NCBI GenBank assembly: GCA_012974475.1
Contig: JAAXQD010000113.1
Span: 1 to 8,566, forward strand
DNA length: 8,566 nucleotides
Origin: Desulfobacterales bacterium
Lineage (GTDB): Bacteria > Desulfobacterota > Desulfobacteria > Desulfobacterales > UBA11574
Direction: 5' to 3'
Shown piece by piece: positions 1 through 6,336 of the stretch; within the stretch, counting starts at the first letter, position 1, and the number at the start of each line of letters is the position of its first letter. Under the pieces are notes generated by a model. It was not told the DNA's origin. It did not search any database and saw nothing but the letters and a program-made list of their open reading frames with translations. A program made the translations under genes and the position numbers.

Positions 1-12
1 CAGAATTCCTTA

Positions 13-46
13 ACTTTAGCTCACTTTAAACTTTAGTTCACTTCAA
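13..46. repeat. Two-copy 17-bp tandem repeat
   Basis: Unit one (13-29) is ACTTTAGCTCACTTTAA and unit two (30-46) is ACTTTAGTTCACTTCAA, matching at 15 of 17 positions. It lies in the noncoding stretch beyond the 3' end of the PBP1A gene. The rest of 1-182 holds a short imperfect hairpin at 61-80 (TCTCC paired with GGAGA around a GGC/GCC core) with no T-run after it on either strand. I cannot assign a function. Confidence 0.6.
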
Positions 47-182
47 ACTCTTGCAGCGTTTCTCCAGGCTGAGCCGGAGAACTCTGACCTGGTCCAGAGA
101 ATCCGGTTTTTCAGGCCCATGAAGCGATAAAAAATGCGGACTGTCTGCTCGAATTCTGAAACCATTATCCGGCATCCAGTTG

Positions 183-2588
183 TCACATATCCGATTTATA
201 AAACTGTTCCGGCTCCGTCATCGAATCCGGCTTCTTGGTGTATTCGGTGGGAACGGTCCCTTCCTTAAAGCATTCAAATATCGTCTTTTTAGACTCGGGA
301 ATCGGCAAAAAACCTGTTTCAGCATCAATATTAGAAAAGACGACCCCCTCGGGCACTTGAAAAACCCTGACGGATTTGCCTGCCAGGATTTTCTGCATGA
401 AGCCGAGCCATATGGGACTGGCCGCTCTGGAGCCGGTTTCTCCCTTCCCAAGGGAGTTCTCATCATCGAAACCCACCCATGTGCCGGTTGTATATCGTGG
501 CGAATACCCCGCAAACCAGGCATCATGAAGATTGTTTGTCGTGCCGGTCTTCCCTGCCACCGGTCTTTTTAACGCCAAAACCCTGCGGCCGGTACCATGT
601 TTGACCACCCCCTCAAGAAGGCTGGTCATGATATAGGCAGTACTCTCTTCGATGACCTTTTCCCTGACAAGTTCGGCTTCTTCGATGACATTTCCATCCC
701 TGTCCAAAATCTTTGTGATAAAGACAGGATTTACAAGGTAGCCGAGATTGTTAAAAACCGAATAGGCTCGAACAAGCTCGAGCAAGGATACACCCGAAGA
801 TCCTAAAGCTATTGAAAGATCCCGGTTCAGGTTTGACGTAATTCCGAGTTTTCGAGCATAATCGATAGCATAATCGATGCCGACATCTTTTAATATTTTG
901 ATGGTGACAACATTTCGTGATTTTGCAAGGGCATCCCGAAAAAGTGTAGGCCCGTAAAATTTTTCCTTGTAGTTCTTGGGCTTCCACGTAAAGTCATGAT
1001 TTATGTCCTGATACACAATCGGAGAATCGATGATGGTCGTTGCAGGGGTGAATCCTTTATCAAGGGCCGATGCGTAAATGATAGGCTTAAACGCTGAACC
1101 CGGCTGGCGCCGCGACTGAACCGCGCGATTAAACTGGCTCTCTCTAAAATCCCGTCCCCCGAGCATGACTTTTACGTACCCGGTTTCCGACTCAATGCAA
1201 AGCAGGGCGGCTTGAACCTTTGGTGTCTGTTCCAGAGCCAGCCACCATCGGTCGGTATTGAAAATTTTTTGTTTAACCCGAACCTGTATCACGTCACCCA
1301 CCTTTAAAACTTCTCCGGGATGGTTAACTCTGGCTTCATAATAGGCAACCTCAAGATTCGGCTTTCTTGCCCAACGCATATCATCGATTCTAATTACGCC
1401 GAGGGCCTTGCCCATACGAACAGTGACCGTATTGTTCTTGTCATTGACTTCTATAACAACACCGTTTGCGATCCGGCCGTCTTCGAGGGGTGACATATCA
1501 AGTTCATCCTGAAGCGCTTTTGAAAACGATTCTATCGCTTCCGGCGGAAGATGCTCTATCGGCCCCCGATATCCCTGACGCTTATCGAGTGCATTCAACC
1601 CATTTTCGATTTCTTGCCGGGCAATCTTTTGCATCTCAACATTTACTGCGGCATAAATCTTGAGACCGCCTTCGTACAGGATGTCATTACCGTATGTTTT
1701 GGCGATATACCGTCTTATGTGTTCCGTATAAACCGGGACCTCTTCGATATACAGATTTCTTCTGGGTTTAATATCCAGCACTCTATTGATGGCTTCCGTG
1801 GTCTGGAGGTTGGTAATATAGCCTTCTCCAACCATTCGGTTTAAAACGTAAATCTGGCGCTGCTTTGCTCTTTGAGGATACCTGAACGGTGAATATCTGC
1901 TCGGGGCCTGGGGCAGACCTGCCAGGATCGCACATTCGGCAAGATTCAATCCCTGAGCAGATTTTCCGAAATAATTCTCTGATGCGGCCTCAACCCCATA
2001 TGCCCCGTGTCCCAAGTAAATCTGATTCAAATACAAAAATAGAATTGCTTCCTTGGTAAATTTCCTGTCGATTCGATATGCAAGGATTGCTTCCTTTATC
2101 TTGCGGACATAGCTTTTTTGGGGGGTCAAAAAAAAGGACTTGGCAACCTGCTGGGTAATTGTGCTGCCGCCCTGAACGATGGCCCCGGCCTCGATATTCT
2201 TGAAAAATGCTCTGATAATACTTAAAACATCTATCCCTTTGTGATTATAAAATCTTGCATCTTCAGCAGCGATAAATGCATTTTTCAGCATGGGGGACAT
2301 TTGGGAAAGCGGGATTACAATTCTGCGTTCTTTAAAAAATTCAGCGATCTTTCGATTGTCGTCAGAAAAGACCGTTGTAATGACAGGAGGACGGTAATCC
2401 TTTAAGGTTGCTATTTTAGGAAGATTTTTGCTTAAATAGAAATAGACGCCGACAACTCCGATGACCCCGGATATTACGGTAAAAATAAATGCCGCCAAAA
2501 GCCATCGGACGATCTTTGCACCCATCCCCCTTCGGCCCTTTCTAGCGCGCTTTTTGAGTACTTGAGATGTTCTTTTGTCTTTTGCCAT
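183..2588 (-). CDS. mrcA: Penicillin-binding protein 1A (bifunctional peptidoglycan glycosyltransferase / DD-transpeptidase)
   Basis: This is an 801-residue class A PBP that polymerises lipid II into glycan strands and cross-links stem peptides in the periplasm. A basic cytoplasmic tail (about residues 1-26) precedes one membrane anchor (about 27-52). The GT51 domain shows all the expected motifs: EDARF with catalytic Glu109, GGSTITQQ at 141-148, RKIKE with the second Glu at 166, a KEAILFLYLN motif near 179-188, and RQIYVL near 244-249. An OB-like linker domain, typical of the PBP1A family, fills roughly 330-455. The transpeptidase domain has SAFK with nucleophile Ser498, SRN at 557-559 and KTGTT at 680-684. 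Length and domain order are normal for the family and nothing looks broken. The chosen ATG is the first before the basic tail; its ribosome site is weak (GAAAGAA just upstream). The gene is probably transcribed alone, because a terminator-like hairpin at 2694-2729 separates it from the upstream cassette gene. Confidence 0.97.
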   Translation of the reverse strand: MAKDKRTSQVLKKRARKGRRGMGAKIVRWLLAAFIFTVISGVIGVVGVYFYLSKNLPKIATLKDYRPPVITTVFSDDNRKIAEFFKERRIVIPLSQMSPMLKNAFIAAEDARFYNHKGIDVLSIIRAFFKNIEAGAIVQGGSTITQQVAKSFFLTPQKSYVRKIKEAILAYRIDRKFTKEAILFLYLNQIYLGHGAYGVEAASENYFGKSAQGLNLAECAILAGLPQAPSRYSPFRYPQRAKQRQIYVLNRMVGEGYITNLQTTEAINRVLDIKPRRNLYIEEVPVYTEHIRRYIAKTYGNDILYEGGLKIYAAVNVEMQKIARQEIENGLNALDKRQGYRGPIEHLPPEAIESFSKALQDELDMSPLEDGRIANGVVIEVNDKNNTVTVRMGKALGVIRIDDMRWARKPNLEVAYYEARVNHPGEVLKVGDVIQVRVKQKIFNTDRWWLALEQTPKVQAALLCIESETGYVKVMLGGRDFRESQFNRAVQSRRQPGSAFKPIIYASALDKGFTPATTIIDSPIVYQDINHDFTWKPKNYKEKFYGPTLFRDALAKSRNVVTIKILKDVGIDYAIDYARKLGITSNLNRDLSIALGSSGVSLLELVRAYSVFNNLGYLVNPVFITKILDRDGNVIEEAELVREKVIEESTAYIMTSLLEGVVKHGTGRRVLALKRPVAGKTGTTNNLHDAWFAGYSPRYTTGTWVGFDDENSLGKGETGSRAASPIWLGFMQKILAGKSVRVFQVPEGVVFSNIDAETGFLPIPESKKTIFECFKEGTVPTEYTKKPDSMTEPEQFYKSDM

Positions 2589-2689
2589 ATTCTTTCAAAC
2601 TCTAAAAAGTTAATGTTACAAACCACCGATATGCGTCATGCGCAGAGATTCTAAATATCAAATATGGTGCCGTTAAGCAAGATACTCTG

Positions 2690-3121
2690 TTAACAAAAAA
2701 ATGTTCTTCTCCAATTTAGTTGGAGAAGAGGGTCCAAGGATTCCAGGGGCCAAGGATTCAAGGGTTTGTTTTCTAAAGACTTTATCAGCGCCTTTAACAT
2801 TCTTTCTATTTCTGCGAGGTCTTTTTTAAGTGGTCTCAATTTACTTTTTTCAATTAAATCTAAATCCCCTGCTAATAATACCTGGGTTTCCAATTCGCAA
2901 GCAGAACCATAAGATATGTAAAGCATCCTAATGTAATCCATAGTTGTCTTTCTTCTATATCCTTCTGCCATATTAGAAGGAATAGACACAACAGATCTTC
3001 TTATCTGTGAAATTAGACCGTATATTTCTTCCTTTGGGAATTTTGCTGCTATTGTATATATTTCTAAGCAGAGTTCGTATGACTTTTGCCAGACTTTCAA
3101 ATCTTTGTAGTTCTTTAGCAT
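2690..3121 (-). CDS. Four-helix-bundle protein, 23S rRNA intervening-sequence protein (S23/IVP) family
   Basis: This is a 143-residue protein. Residues 1-119 fit the family well: YKDLKVWQKSYEL near the start, YGLISQIRRSVVSIPSN at 34-50, AEGYRRK at 52-58, and ACELETQVLLA at 74-84. Family members fold as helical bundles that assemble into small oligomers. They occur in 23S rRNA intervening sequences and as stand-alone genes, and the avd protein of diversity-generating retroelements is a relative. The molecular role is not settled. No rRNA or reverse transcriptase lies nearby. Residues after about 120 translate the flanking octamers and the terminal hairpin, so this tail is probably not part of the fold. 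All nine arginine codons are AGA or AGG, whereas neighbouring genes mix these with CGN codons, and the gene is visibly AT-rich, suggesting transfer. The start is supported by the matching ATG context in the decayed copy at 4732. Confidence 0.9.
   Translation of the reverse strand: MLKNYKDLKVWQKSYELCLEIYTIAAKFPKEEIYGLISQIRRSVVSIPSNMAEGYRRKTTMDYIRMLYISYGSACELETQVLLAGDLDLIEKSKLRPLKKDLAEIERMLKALIKSLENKPLNPWPLESLDPLLQLNWRRTFFC
2694..2729 (-). terminator. Intrinsic terminator-like hairpin ending cassette 1
   Basis: On the minus strand the stem TCTTCTCCAA (2720-2729 read in reverse) pairs perfectly over 10 bp with TTGGAGAAGA, around a 5-base loop. Three bases later comes a run of seven T (2695-2701). 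The form is that of a rho-independent terminator for the four-helix-bundle gene, although the last codons of that ORF run through the stem. The same stem-loop occurs in cassette 2 at 4924-4948, without a T-run. Confidence 0.65.
2736..2767. repeat. Octamer array, 3' side of cassette 1
   Basis: Four consecutive 8-base units are AAGGATTC, CAGGGGCC, AAGGATTC and AAGGGTTT. They are inverted relative to the array at 3130-3161. The innermost bases pair best: 12 contiguous complementary bases join the two arrays, then pairing becomes imperfect. Confidence 0.75.
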
Positions 3122-3129
3122 TTGCGCTC

Positions 3130-3161
3130 GAACCCTTGAATCTTTGTACCCTTGAGCCCTC
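3130..3161. repeat. Octamer array, 5' side of cassette 1
   Basis: Four consecutive 8-base units are GAACCCTT, GAATCTTT, GTACCCTT and GAGCCCTC, variants of a GAAYCCTT consensus. They lie just upstream of the start codon of the four-helix-bundle gene on the minus strand and are the inverted partner of 2736-2767. Confidence 0.75.
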
Positions 3162-3262
3162 TGGGATCACATCTGCTCAATGGGAGACAACACACTTATT
3201 TTACCCAAATTAACTATAACTAATCGGGAAATGATCCAAAAAAATAAATTGACTTTATTCCC

Positions 3263-3268
3263 TATAAT
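3263..3268 (+). promoter_or_regulatory. Possible -10 element upstream of hisI
   Basis: There is a perfect TATAAT 57 bases before the hisI start, in an AT-rich stretch. TTGACT at 3249-3254 looks like a -35 box but is only 8 bases away, too close to pair with this -10. At the proper distance the sequence is A-rich and unlike the consensus. The position suits a hisIG promoter, but the evidence is one hexamer. Confidence 0.3.
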
Positions 3269-3325
3269 AGATAGTTTTTATGGTTTTAAGTATTTAATTG
3301 CAATCTGAACGAGAGAGATAACACA

Positions 3326-3700
3326 ATGATCGAACTCGATTTCAAAAAAATGGGTGGATTGATACCTGCCGTTGTTCAAGATTATAAAACCGGCGAGGTA
3401 TTAATGCTGGCGTTTATGAATCAAGCGGCGTGGGAAGCAACACTCTCCTCTGGAAAGGCTACATATTACAGTCGTACCCGGCAAGAACTTTGGATTAAAG
3501 GAAAAACGTCCGGCAATATGCAAATAGTCAAAGAAATAAGGATCGATTGTGACGACGATACCGTAGTTTTGAAGGTTGATCAGGTCGGCGGTGCGGCCTG
3601 TCACACCGGCCATAAAAGCTGTTTTTATAAAAAAGTTGAGGATGGATCCATCCGGATTGTTGGAAAACCGATATTTAACCCTGAGGAGGTATATAAATAG
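3326..3700 (+). CDS. hisI: Phosphoribosyl-AMP cyclohydrolase
   Basis: This 124-residue cytoplasmic enzyme opens the adenine ring of phosphoribosyl-AMP to give the ProFAR precursor, the third step of histidine synthesis. The metal-site signature is complete: DCDDD at residues 74-78 (aspartates for magnesium, Cys75) and CHTGHKSC at 92-99, supplying the other two zinc cysteines. The conserved MLAFMN stretch lies at 27-32 and YYSRTRQELWIKG at 47-59. It is a stand-alone cyclohydrolase with no HisE pyrophosphohydrolase domain, so HisE must be encoded elsewhere. A purine-rich GAGAGAG at 3311-3317 serves as a modest ribosome site. The stop codon directly abuts the hisG start, indicating one transcript. 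Confidence 0.97.
   Translation: MIELDFKKMGGLIPAVVQDYKTGEVLMLAFMNQAAWEATLSSGKATYYSRTRQELWIKGKTSGNMQIVKEIRIDCDDDTVVLKVDQVGGAACHTGHKSCFYKKVEDGSIRIVGKPIFNPEEVYK
3683..3690 (+). promoter_or_regulatory. Strong ribosome binding site for hisG
   Basis: GAGGAGGT lies inside the last codons of hisI, 10 bases before the hisG ATG at 3701. It fixes the hisG start and implies translational coupling. Confidence 0.85.
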
Positions 3701-4576
3701 ATGAAACGTCCTTTAAAACTGGGAATTCCAAAGGGAAGCCTGCAAAACGCGACCATAGACCTATTCAGGCGATCTGGATGGAAGATTAACGTTAACGGAA
3801 GAAGTTATTTCCCTGAAATCAATGATGATACCATCGAGTGCGCTCTGTGCAGGGCCCAGGAGATGTCCTGGCATGTTGAAAACGGCACCCTCGATGCCGG
3901 ACTGACCGGAAAGGACTGGATTGCTGAAAACAAATCTGATGTCCATGTGATCACCGACCTTGTCTATTCAAAAGTGAGTGCAAGACCTGCACGATGGGTA
4001 CTGGCGGTGACACACGATTCTCCCATTAAAAAACTCGAGGACCTCGAGGGCAAAAAAATATCCACCGAACTTGTTGAATTTACCAAAAACTATTTTTCCG
4101 AACGTAAGATTAATGTAAGCGTTGAATTTTCTTGGGGGGCCACGGAAGCAAAAGTCGTTTCCGGCCTTGCCGATGCCATCGTGGAAGTCACTGAGACTGA
4201 AAGTACCATTAAAGCTCACGGGCTGAAAATTATCCATGAATTGATGCTGACCAATACTCAGTTCATTACCAATCATGAAGTCTGGAAAGATCCCGAGAAA
4301 AGAGAAAAGCTGGAACAGATCTCCCTTTTATTGAAGGGTGCTCTTGCAGCGGAGAAACTGGTCGGCCTTAAAATGAATACTCCGGATAAATACCTTAAAA
4401 AGATCGTTTCTTTGCTTCCAAGCCTGAATGCGCCCACAGTTGCTCCCCTTTATAACTCGAATTGGTTTTCTGTGGAAACGGTGGTGGGGTCCAGTATTGT
4501 AAGAGAACTTATTCCAAAGCTTTTGAAGCATGGCGCCGAAGGCATTATAGAATATCCGTTGAATAAAGTCGTGTAA
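3701..4576 (+). CDS. hisG: ATP phosphoribosyltransferase, long form
   Basis: This 291-residue enzyme condenses ATP with PRPP, the committed and feedback-regulated first step of histidine synthesis. The catalytic periplasmic-binding-protein-like fold covers about residues 1-212, with KLGIPKGSL at 6-14 and GLTGKDWIAE at 67-76. The region after about 215 fits the PII/ACT-like regulatory domain of the long-form enzyme, which binds histidine and works without HisZ. The PRPP-binding loop reads EVTETESTIKAHGL (162-175). Position 167 is Glu where I expect Gly in most homologues (TETGST); this may be a lineage variant. The gene starts on the base after the hisI stop and ends 116 bases before cassette 2. 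A small GAGCG/CGCTC hairpin at 4585-4598 follows the stop but has no T-run. Confidence 0.96.
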   Translation: MKRPLKLGIPKGSLQNATIDLFRRSGWKINVNGRSYFPEINDDTIECALCRAQEMSWHVENGTLDAGLTGKDWIAENKSDVHVITDLVYSKVSARPARWVLAVTHDSPIKKLEDLEGKKISTELVEFTKNYFSERKINVSVEFSWGATEAKVVSGLADAIVEVTETESTIKAHGLKIIHELMLTNTQFITNHEVWKDPEKREKLEQISLLLKGALAAEKLVGLKMNTPDKYLKKIVSLLPSLNAPTVAPLYNSNWFSVETVVGSSIVRELIPKLLKHGAEGIIEYPLNKVV

Positions 4577-4617
4577 CCCCAAACGAGCGTCATCGCTCCA
4601 TTGAAAGTTGCCAAACA

Positions 4618-4635
4618 TCAGGTGTCAGGTGTCAG
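4618..4635. repeat. Heptamer tandem repeat TCAGGTG
   Basis: TCAGGTG is repeated twice (4618-4624, 4625-4631) and followed by a partial TCAG. It lies between hisG and cassette 2. The gap 4577-4994 otherwise contains the small hairpin at 4585-4598, the cassette, and about 45 bases before the next gene in which I see no promoter. Confidence 0.6.
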
Positions 4636-4694
4636 AAAACGAATTTCATCTTAATTTTATAGAATCATCTCCAAAAGAGTCGATGATTTGGAAA

Positions 4695-4719
4695 GGATTC
4701 AAGGGGTCAAGGGGCCAAG
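4695..4719. repeat. Left inverted repeat of cassette 2
   Basis: These 25 bases pair with 4891-4915 at 24 of 25 positions. They are composed of octamers AAGGATTC, AAGGGGTC, AAGGGGCC and the start of a fourth AAGGATTC. In a transcript the two arms could close a long stem around the ORF remnant. Confidence 0.8.
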
Positions 4720-4731
4720 GATTCGAGTGAA

Positions 4732-4903
4732 ATGCTTAAGAATTACAGAGATCTGAAAGTTTGGCAAAAGTCCTACAGACTCTGTTTGGATCTTTACAGA
4801 ATAACAAAAAAATTTAAAGGCTCTCAAGGATGATAGAGAGGAAGTAGAAAGAATGCTCAAAGCGCCGATAAAATCTTTGGAGAACAAACGCTTGGACCCT
4901 TGA
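4732..4903 (+). pseudogene. S23/IVP four-helix-bundle gene remnant
   Basis: The frame from ATG 4732 reads MLKNYRDLKVWQKSYRL and onward, matching residues 1-29 of the intact protein at 2690-3121, then stops at 4831-4833. From about 4820 a second frame reads ALKDDREEVERMLKAPIKSL and ends at 4903, matching residues 97-119 of the intact copy. About 67 residues from the middle of the bundle are missing and the frame changes at the joint, so no functional bundle can be made. The surviving parts differ from the intact copy at many silent and several replacement sites, so this is not a recent duplicate. Confidence 0.85.
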
Positions 4904-4915
4904 CCCCTTGAATCC
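4891..4915. repeat. Right inverted repeat of cassette 2
   Basis: This is the partner of 4695-4719 (24 of 25 complementary). The octamer array continues to 4925: GGACCCTT, GACCCCTT, GAATCCTC, GAACCCTC. The right arm overlaps the last codons of the ORF remnant. Confidence 0.8.
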
Positions 4916-4923
4916 TCGAACCC

Positions 4924-4948
4924 TCTTCTCCAACTAAATTGGAGAAGA
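4924..4948 (+). other. Terminal hairpin of cassette 2
   Basis: TCTTCTCCAA, a loop of CTAAA, then TTGGAGAAGA gives a perfect 10-bp stem, the same as at 2705-2729. Here no T-run follows, so it is unlikely to terminate transcription efficiently. It stands 46 bases before the start of the next gene. Confidence 0.7.
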
Positions 4949-4994
4949 ACCATAATTTAATATTGCACCAATTAACAGCCGTTGAGTATTTGAT

Positions 4995-6296
4995 ATGACA
5001 AGTCGCCATTGTCCGGTTAAGAAACTATTTAACACCATATCAGAAATTCCCCCCGGCCAAATCTCCCAATCTCAGTGCAGACAGCAGATCGGAAGGCTGT
5101 TGGAGCTGTTAGACGATATCTGCAATGGAAGAGGGAAAACAGACCACATGGCGATCATGATCGATATGGCCGGGTTGCTTGTGAAAGATGGTGTTGATAA
5201 GGTCTGCGCTGATTTAGGCCGTGTGGTTTCCGCTACTCTGGAAAAACACAGAAACATCTTCTTCAGCCATATAGAAGCCCACTATTGCCCCACTGGAGAA
5301 TGCGTTACCCTTTCCGCCGCTCCGTGCCAACTGGCATGCCCCGCCAGCGTTGACGTACCGAGCTATGTAGCTCTTGTGGGCACCGGACGATATAAAGAAG
5401 CCTTGAAAGTGCTACGGGAAGATCTTCCGTTGCCTGGAGCGCTCAGCCGAATCTGCGTCCACCCTTGCGAGAAGGCCTGCCGACGGGAAACGATAGATGA
5501 ATCCATCGCAATCTGCCAGCTCAAACGTGTGGCCTTTGACAGGGCCTATGAAGAAGGAATGCCCCCACCTAAGGCCGCGTTTCATCGATTCAAGGAAAAA
5601 ATAGCGATCATCGGTAGCGGTCCGGCGGGCCTTTCCACGGGCTATTTCTTGGCCAAAAAAGGTTACAGGCCCACAATTTTTGAGTCCATGCCCGAACCCG
5701 GCGGCATGCTTCGGTGGTGGATACCCGCTTTCAGGCTGCCCCGTGACATATTGAAGCTGGAAATTGACTATATCAAGGCAATTGGTGTTGATATTCATAC
5801 CGGAATTACTTTTGGAAGAGATATCACGCTTGAATCTATCAAAAAACAAAATTTTCAGGCGATTTTTATTGGCGTTGGCGCCCACAGACCCATGACACTC
5901 GCCATTCCGGGCGAAAAAGATTTTTCCGGAGTCCAGGACTGTCTGACGTTTCTCTTTAAGGCCCGTCAGGGAACAGCAAAAGTAGGTAAAAGGGTAATGG
6001 TCATCGGCGGAGGTAATGCAGCGGTGGATTGTGCTCGTACTGCGCTCAGATTGGGCGTTGACGAGGTCCACCTGGTGTACCGGCGAACCAAACGGGAAAT
6101 GCCGGCCCACGCAAAAGAAGTGCAGGAGCTGGAGGAAGAAGGAACGATTTTGGACTTTCTATTATCTCCAATTCGTGTCCATGGTGAAAATGGAAAGGTG
6201 ACCGGTCTCGAGTGCATTCGAAACGGACTGAGTAAACCCGATGCAACCGGTCGTAGACGACCTCTTCCTTTGAAAGGGACTGAACATATATCCTGA
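4995..6296 (+). CDS. GltD/NfnB-like FAD- and NAD(P)-binding iron-sulfur oxidoreductase, N-terminal part of a disrupted gene
   Basis: This 433-residue frame belongs to the glutamate-synthase small-subunit-like flavoproteins, which pass electrons between NAD(P)H, FAD and iron-sulfur clusters. Residues about 18-97 resemble the C-terminal iron-sulfur helical domain of NuoF (ICNGRGK at 42-48), but with only Cys28 and Cys71 where NuoF has four ligands. A GltD-type cluster domain follows, with Cys111, 115, 154, 158, 162 and 174. The FAD Rossmann motif GSGPAG is at 207-212, EPGGMLRWWIP at 234-244, and the NAD(P) motif GGGNAA at 338-343. The frame stops after RRRPLPLKGTEHIS. The remaining FAD-domain segment, with the usual AIGQ and GGD-containing motifs, is absent, and the C-terminal ferredoxin part resumes in another frame by about 6310. 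No good ribosome site precedes the ATG, and an in-frame stop at 4983 excludes a longer start. The protein is probably non-functional as encoded. Confidence 0.8.
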   Translation: MTSRHCPVKKLFNTISEIPPGQISQSQCRQQIGRLLELLDDICNGRGKTDHMAIMIDMAGLLVKDGVDKVCADLGRVVSATLEKHRNIFFSHIEAHYCPTGECVTLSAAPCQLACPASVDVPSYVALVGTGRYKEALKVLREDLPLPGALSRICVHPCEKACRRETIDESIAICQLKRVAFDRAYEEGMPPPKAAFHRFKEKIAIIGSGPAGLSTGYFLAKKGYRPTIFESMPEPGGMLRWWIPAFRLPRDILKLEIDYIKAIGVDIHTGITFGRDITLESIKKQNFQAIFIGVGAHRPMTLAIPGEKDFSGVQDCLTFLFKARQGTAKVGKRVMVIGGGNAAVDCARTALRLGVDEVHLVYRRTKREMPAHAKEVQELEEEGTILDFLLSPIRVHGENGKVTGLECIRNGLSKPDATGRRRPLPLKGTEHIS

Positions 6297-6336
6297 ATAC
6301 ACACTGATACCGGTCCGACGGCAACAGGTCCAGGTC

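Larger units (their letters stand above)
2703..3161 (-). mobile_element. Cassette 1: octamer-flanked S23 protein module (putative non-autonomous mobile unit)
   Basis: The module consists of an octamer array at 3130-3161, the four-helix-bundle ORF, a second octamer array at 2736-2767 in inverted orientation, and a terminal hairpin. The same parts in the same order occur at 4693-4950 on the opposite strand. The borders are set by where similarity between the two copies stops. No transposase, obvious target-site duplication or integrase is visible, so mobility is inferred only from the repeated architecture and the unlike codon use. Confidence 0.5.
4693..4950 (+). mobile_element. Cassette 2: decayed octamer-flanked S23 module
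   Basis: The order of parts matches cassette 1 in opposite orientation: four octamers (4693-4724), ORF remnant (4732-4903), four octamers (4894-4925) and the terminal hairpin (4924-4948). The last 31 bases, 4920-4950, are identical to the reverse complement of 2703-2733. The internal ORF has lost about 200 bases. No target-site duplication is evident. Confidence 0.5.

Noticed and set aside
180..572. A 130-codon plus-strand frame opposite the end of the PBP1A gene
   Set aside because: It is antisense to conserved transpeptidase sequence and has no recognisable motif.
2690..3161. Cassette 1 as a true 23S rRNA intervening sequence or as the avd gene of a diversity-generating retroelement
   Set aside because: No rRNA sequence flanks it, and there is no reverse transcriptase or template/variable repeat pair in the window.
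3249..3268. TTGACT and TATAAT read together as a standard sigma-70 promoter for hisI
   Set aside because: The spacer is only 8 bases; about 17 are needed.
4693..4925. Octamer arrays as a CRISPR
   Set aside because: The units are contiguous 8-base words without spacers.
2640..4994. Shared words (TTAACAG, ATTTGATAT, GCACCA) outside both cassette hairpins as an extended repeat
   Set aside because: They occur in different order and spacing on the two sides and are AT-rich, so chance is sufficient.
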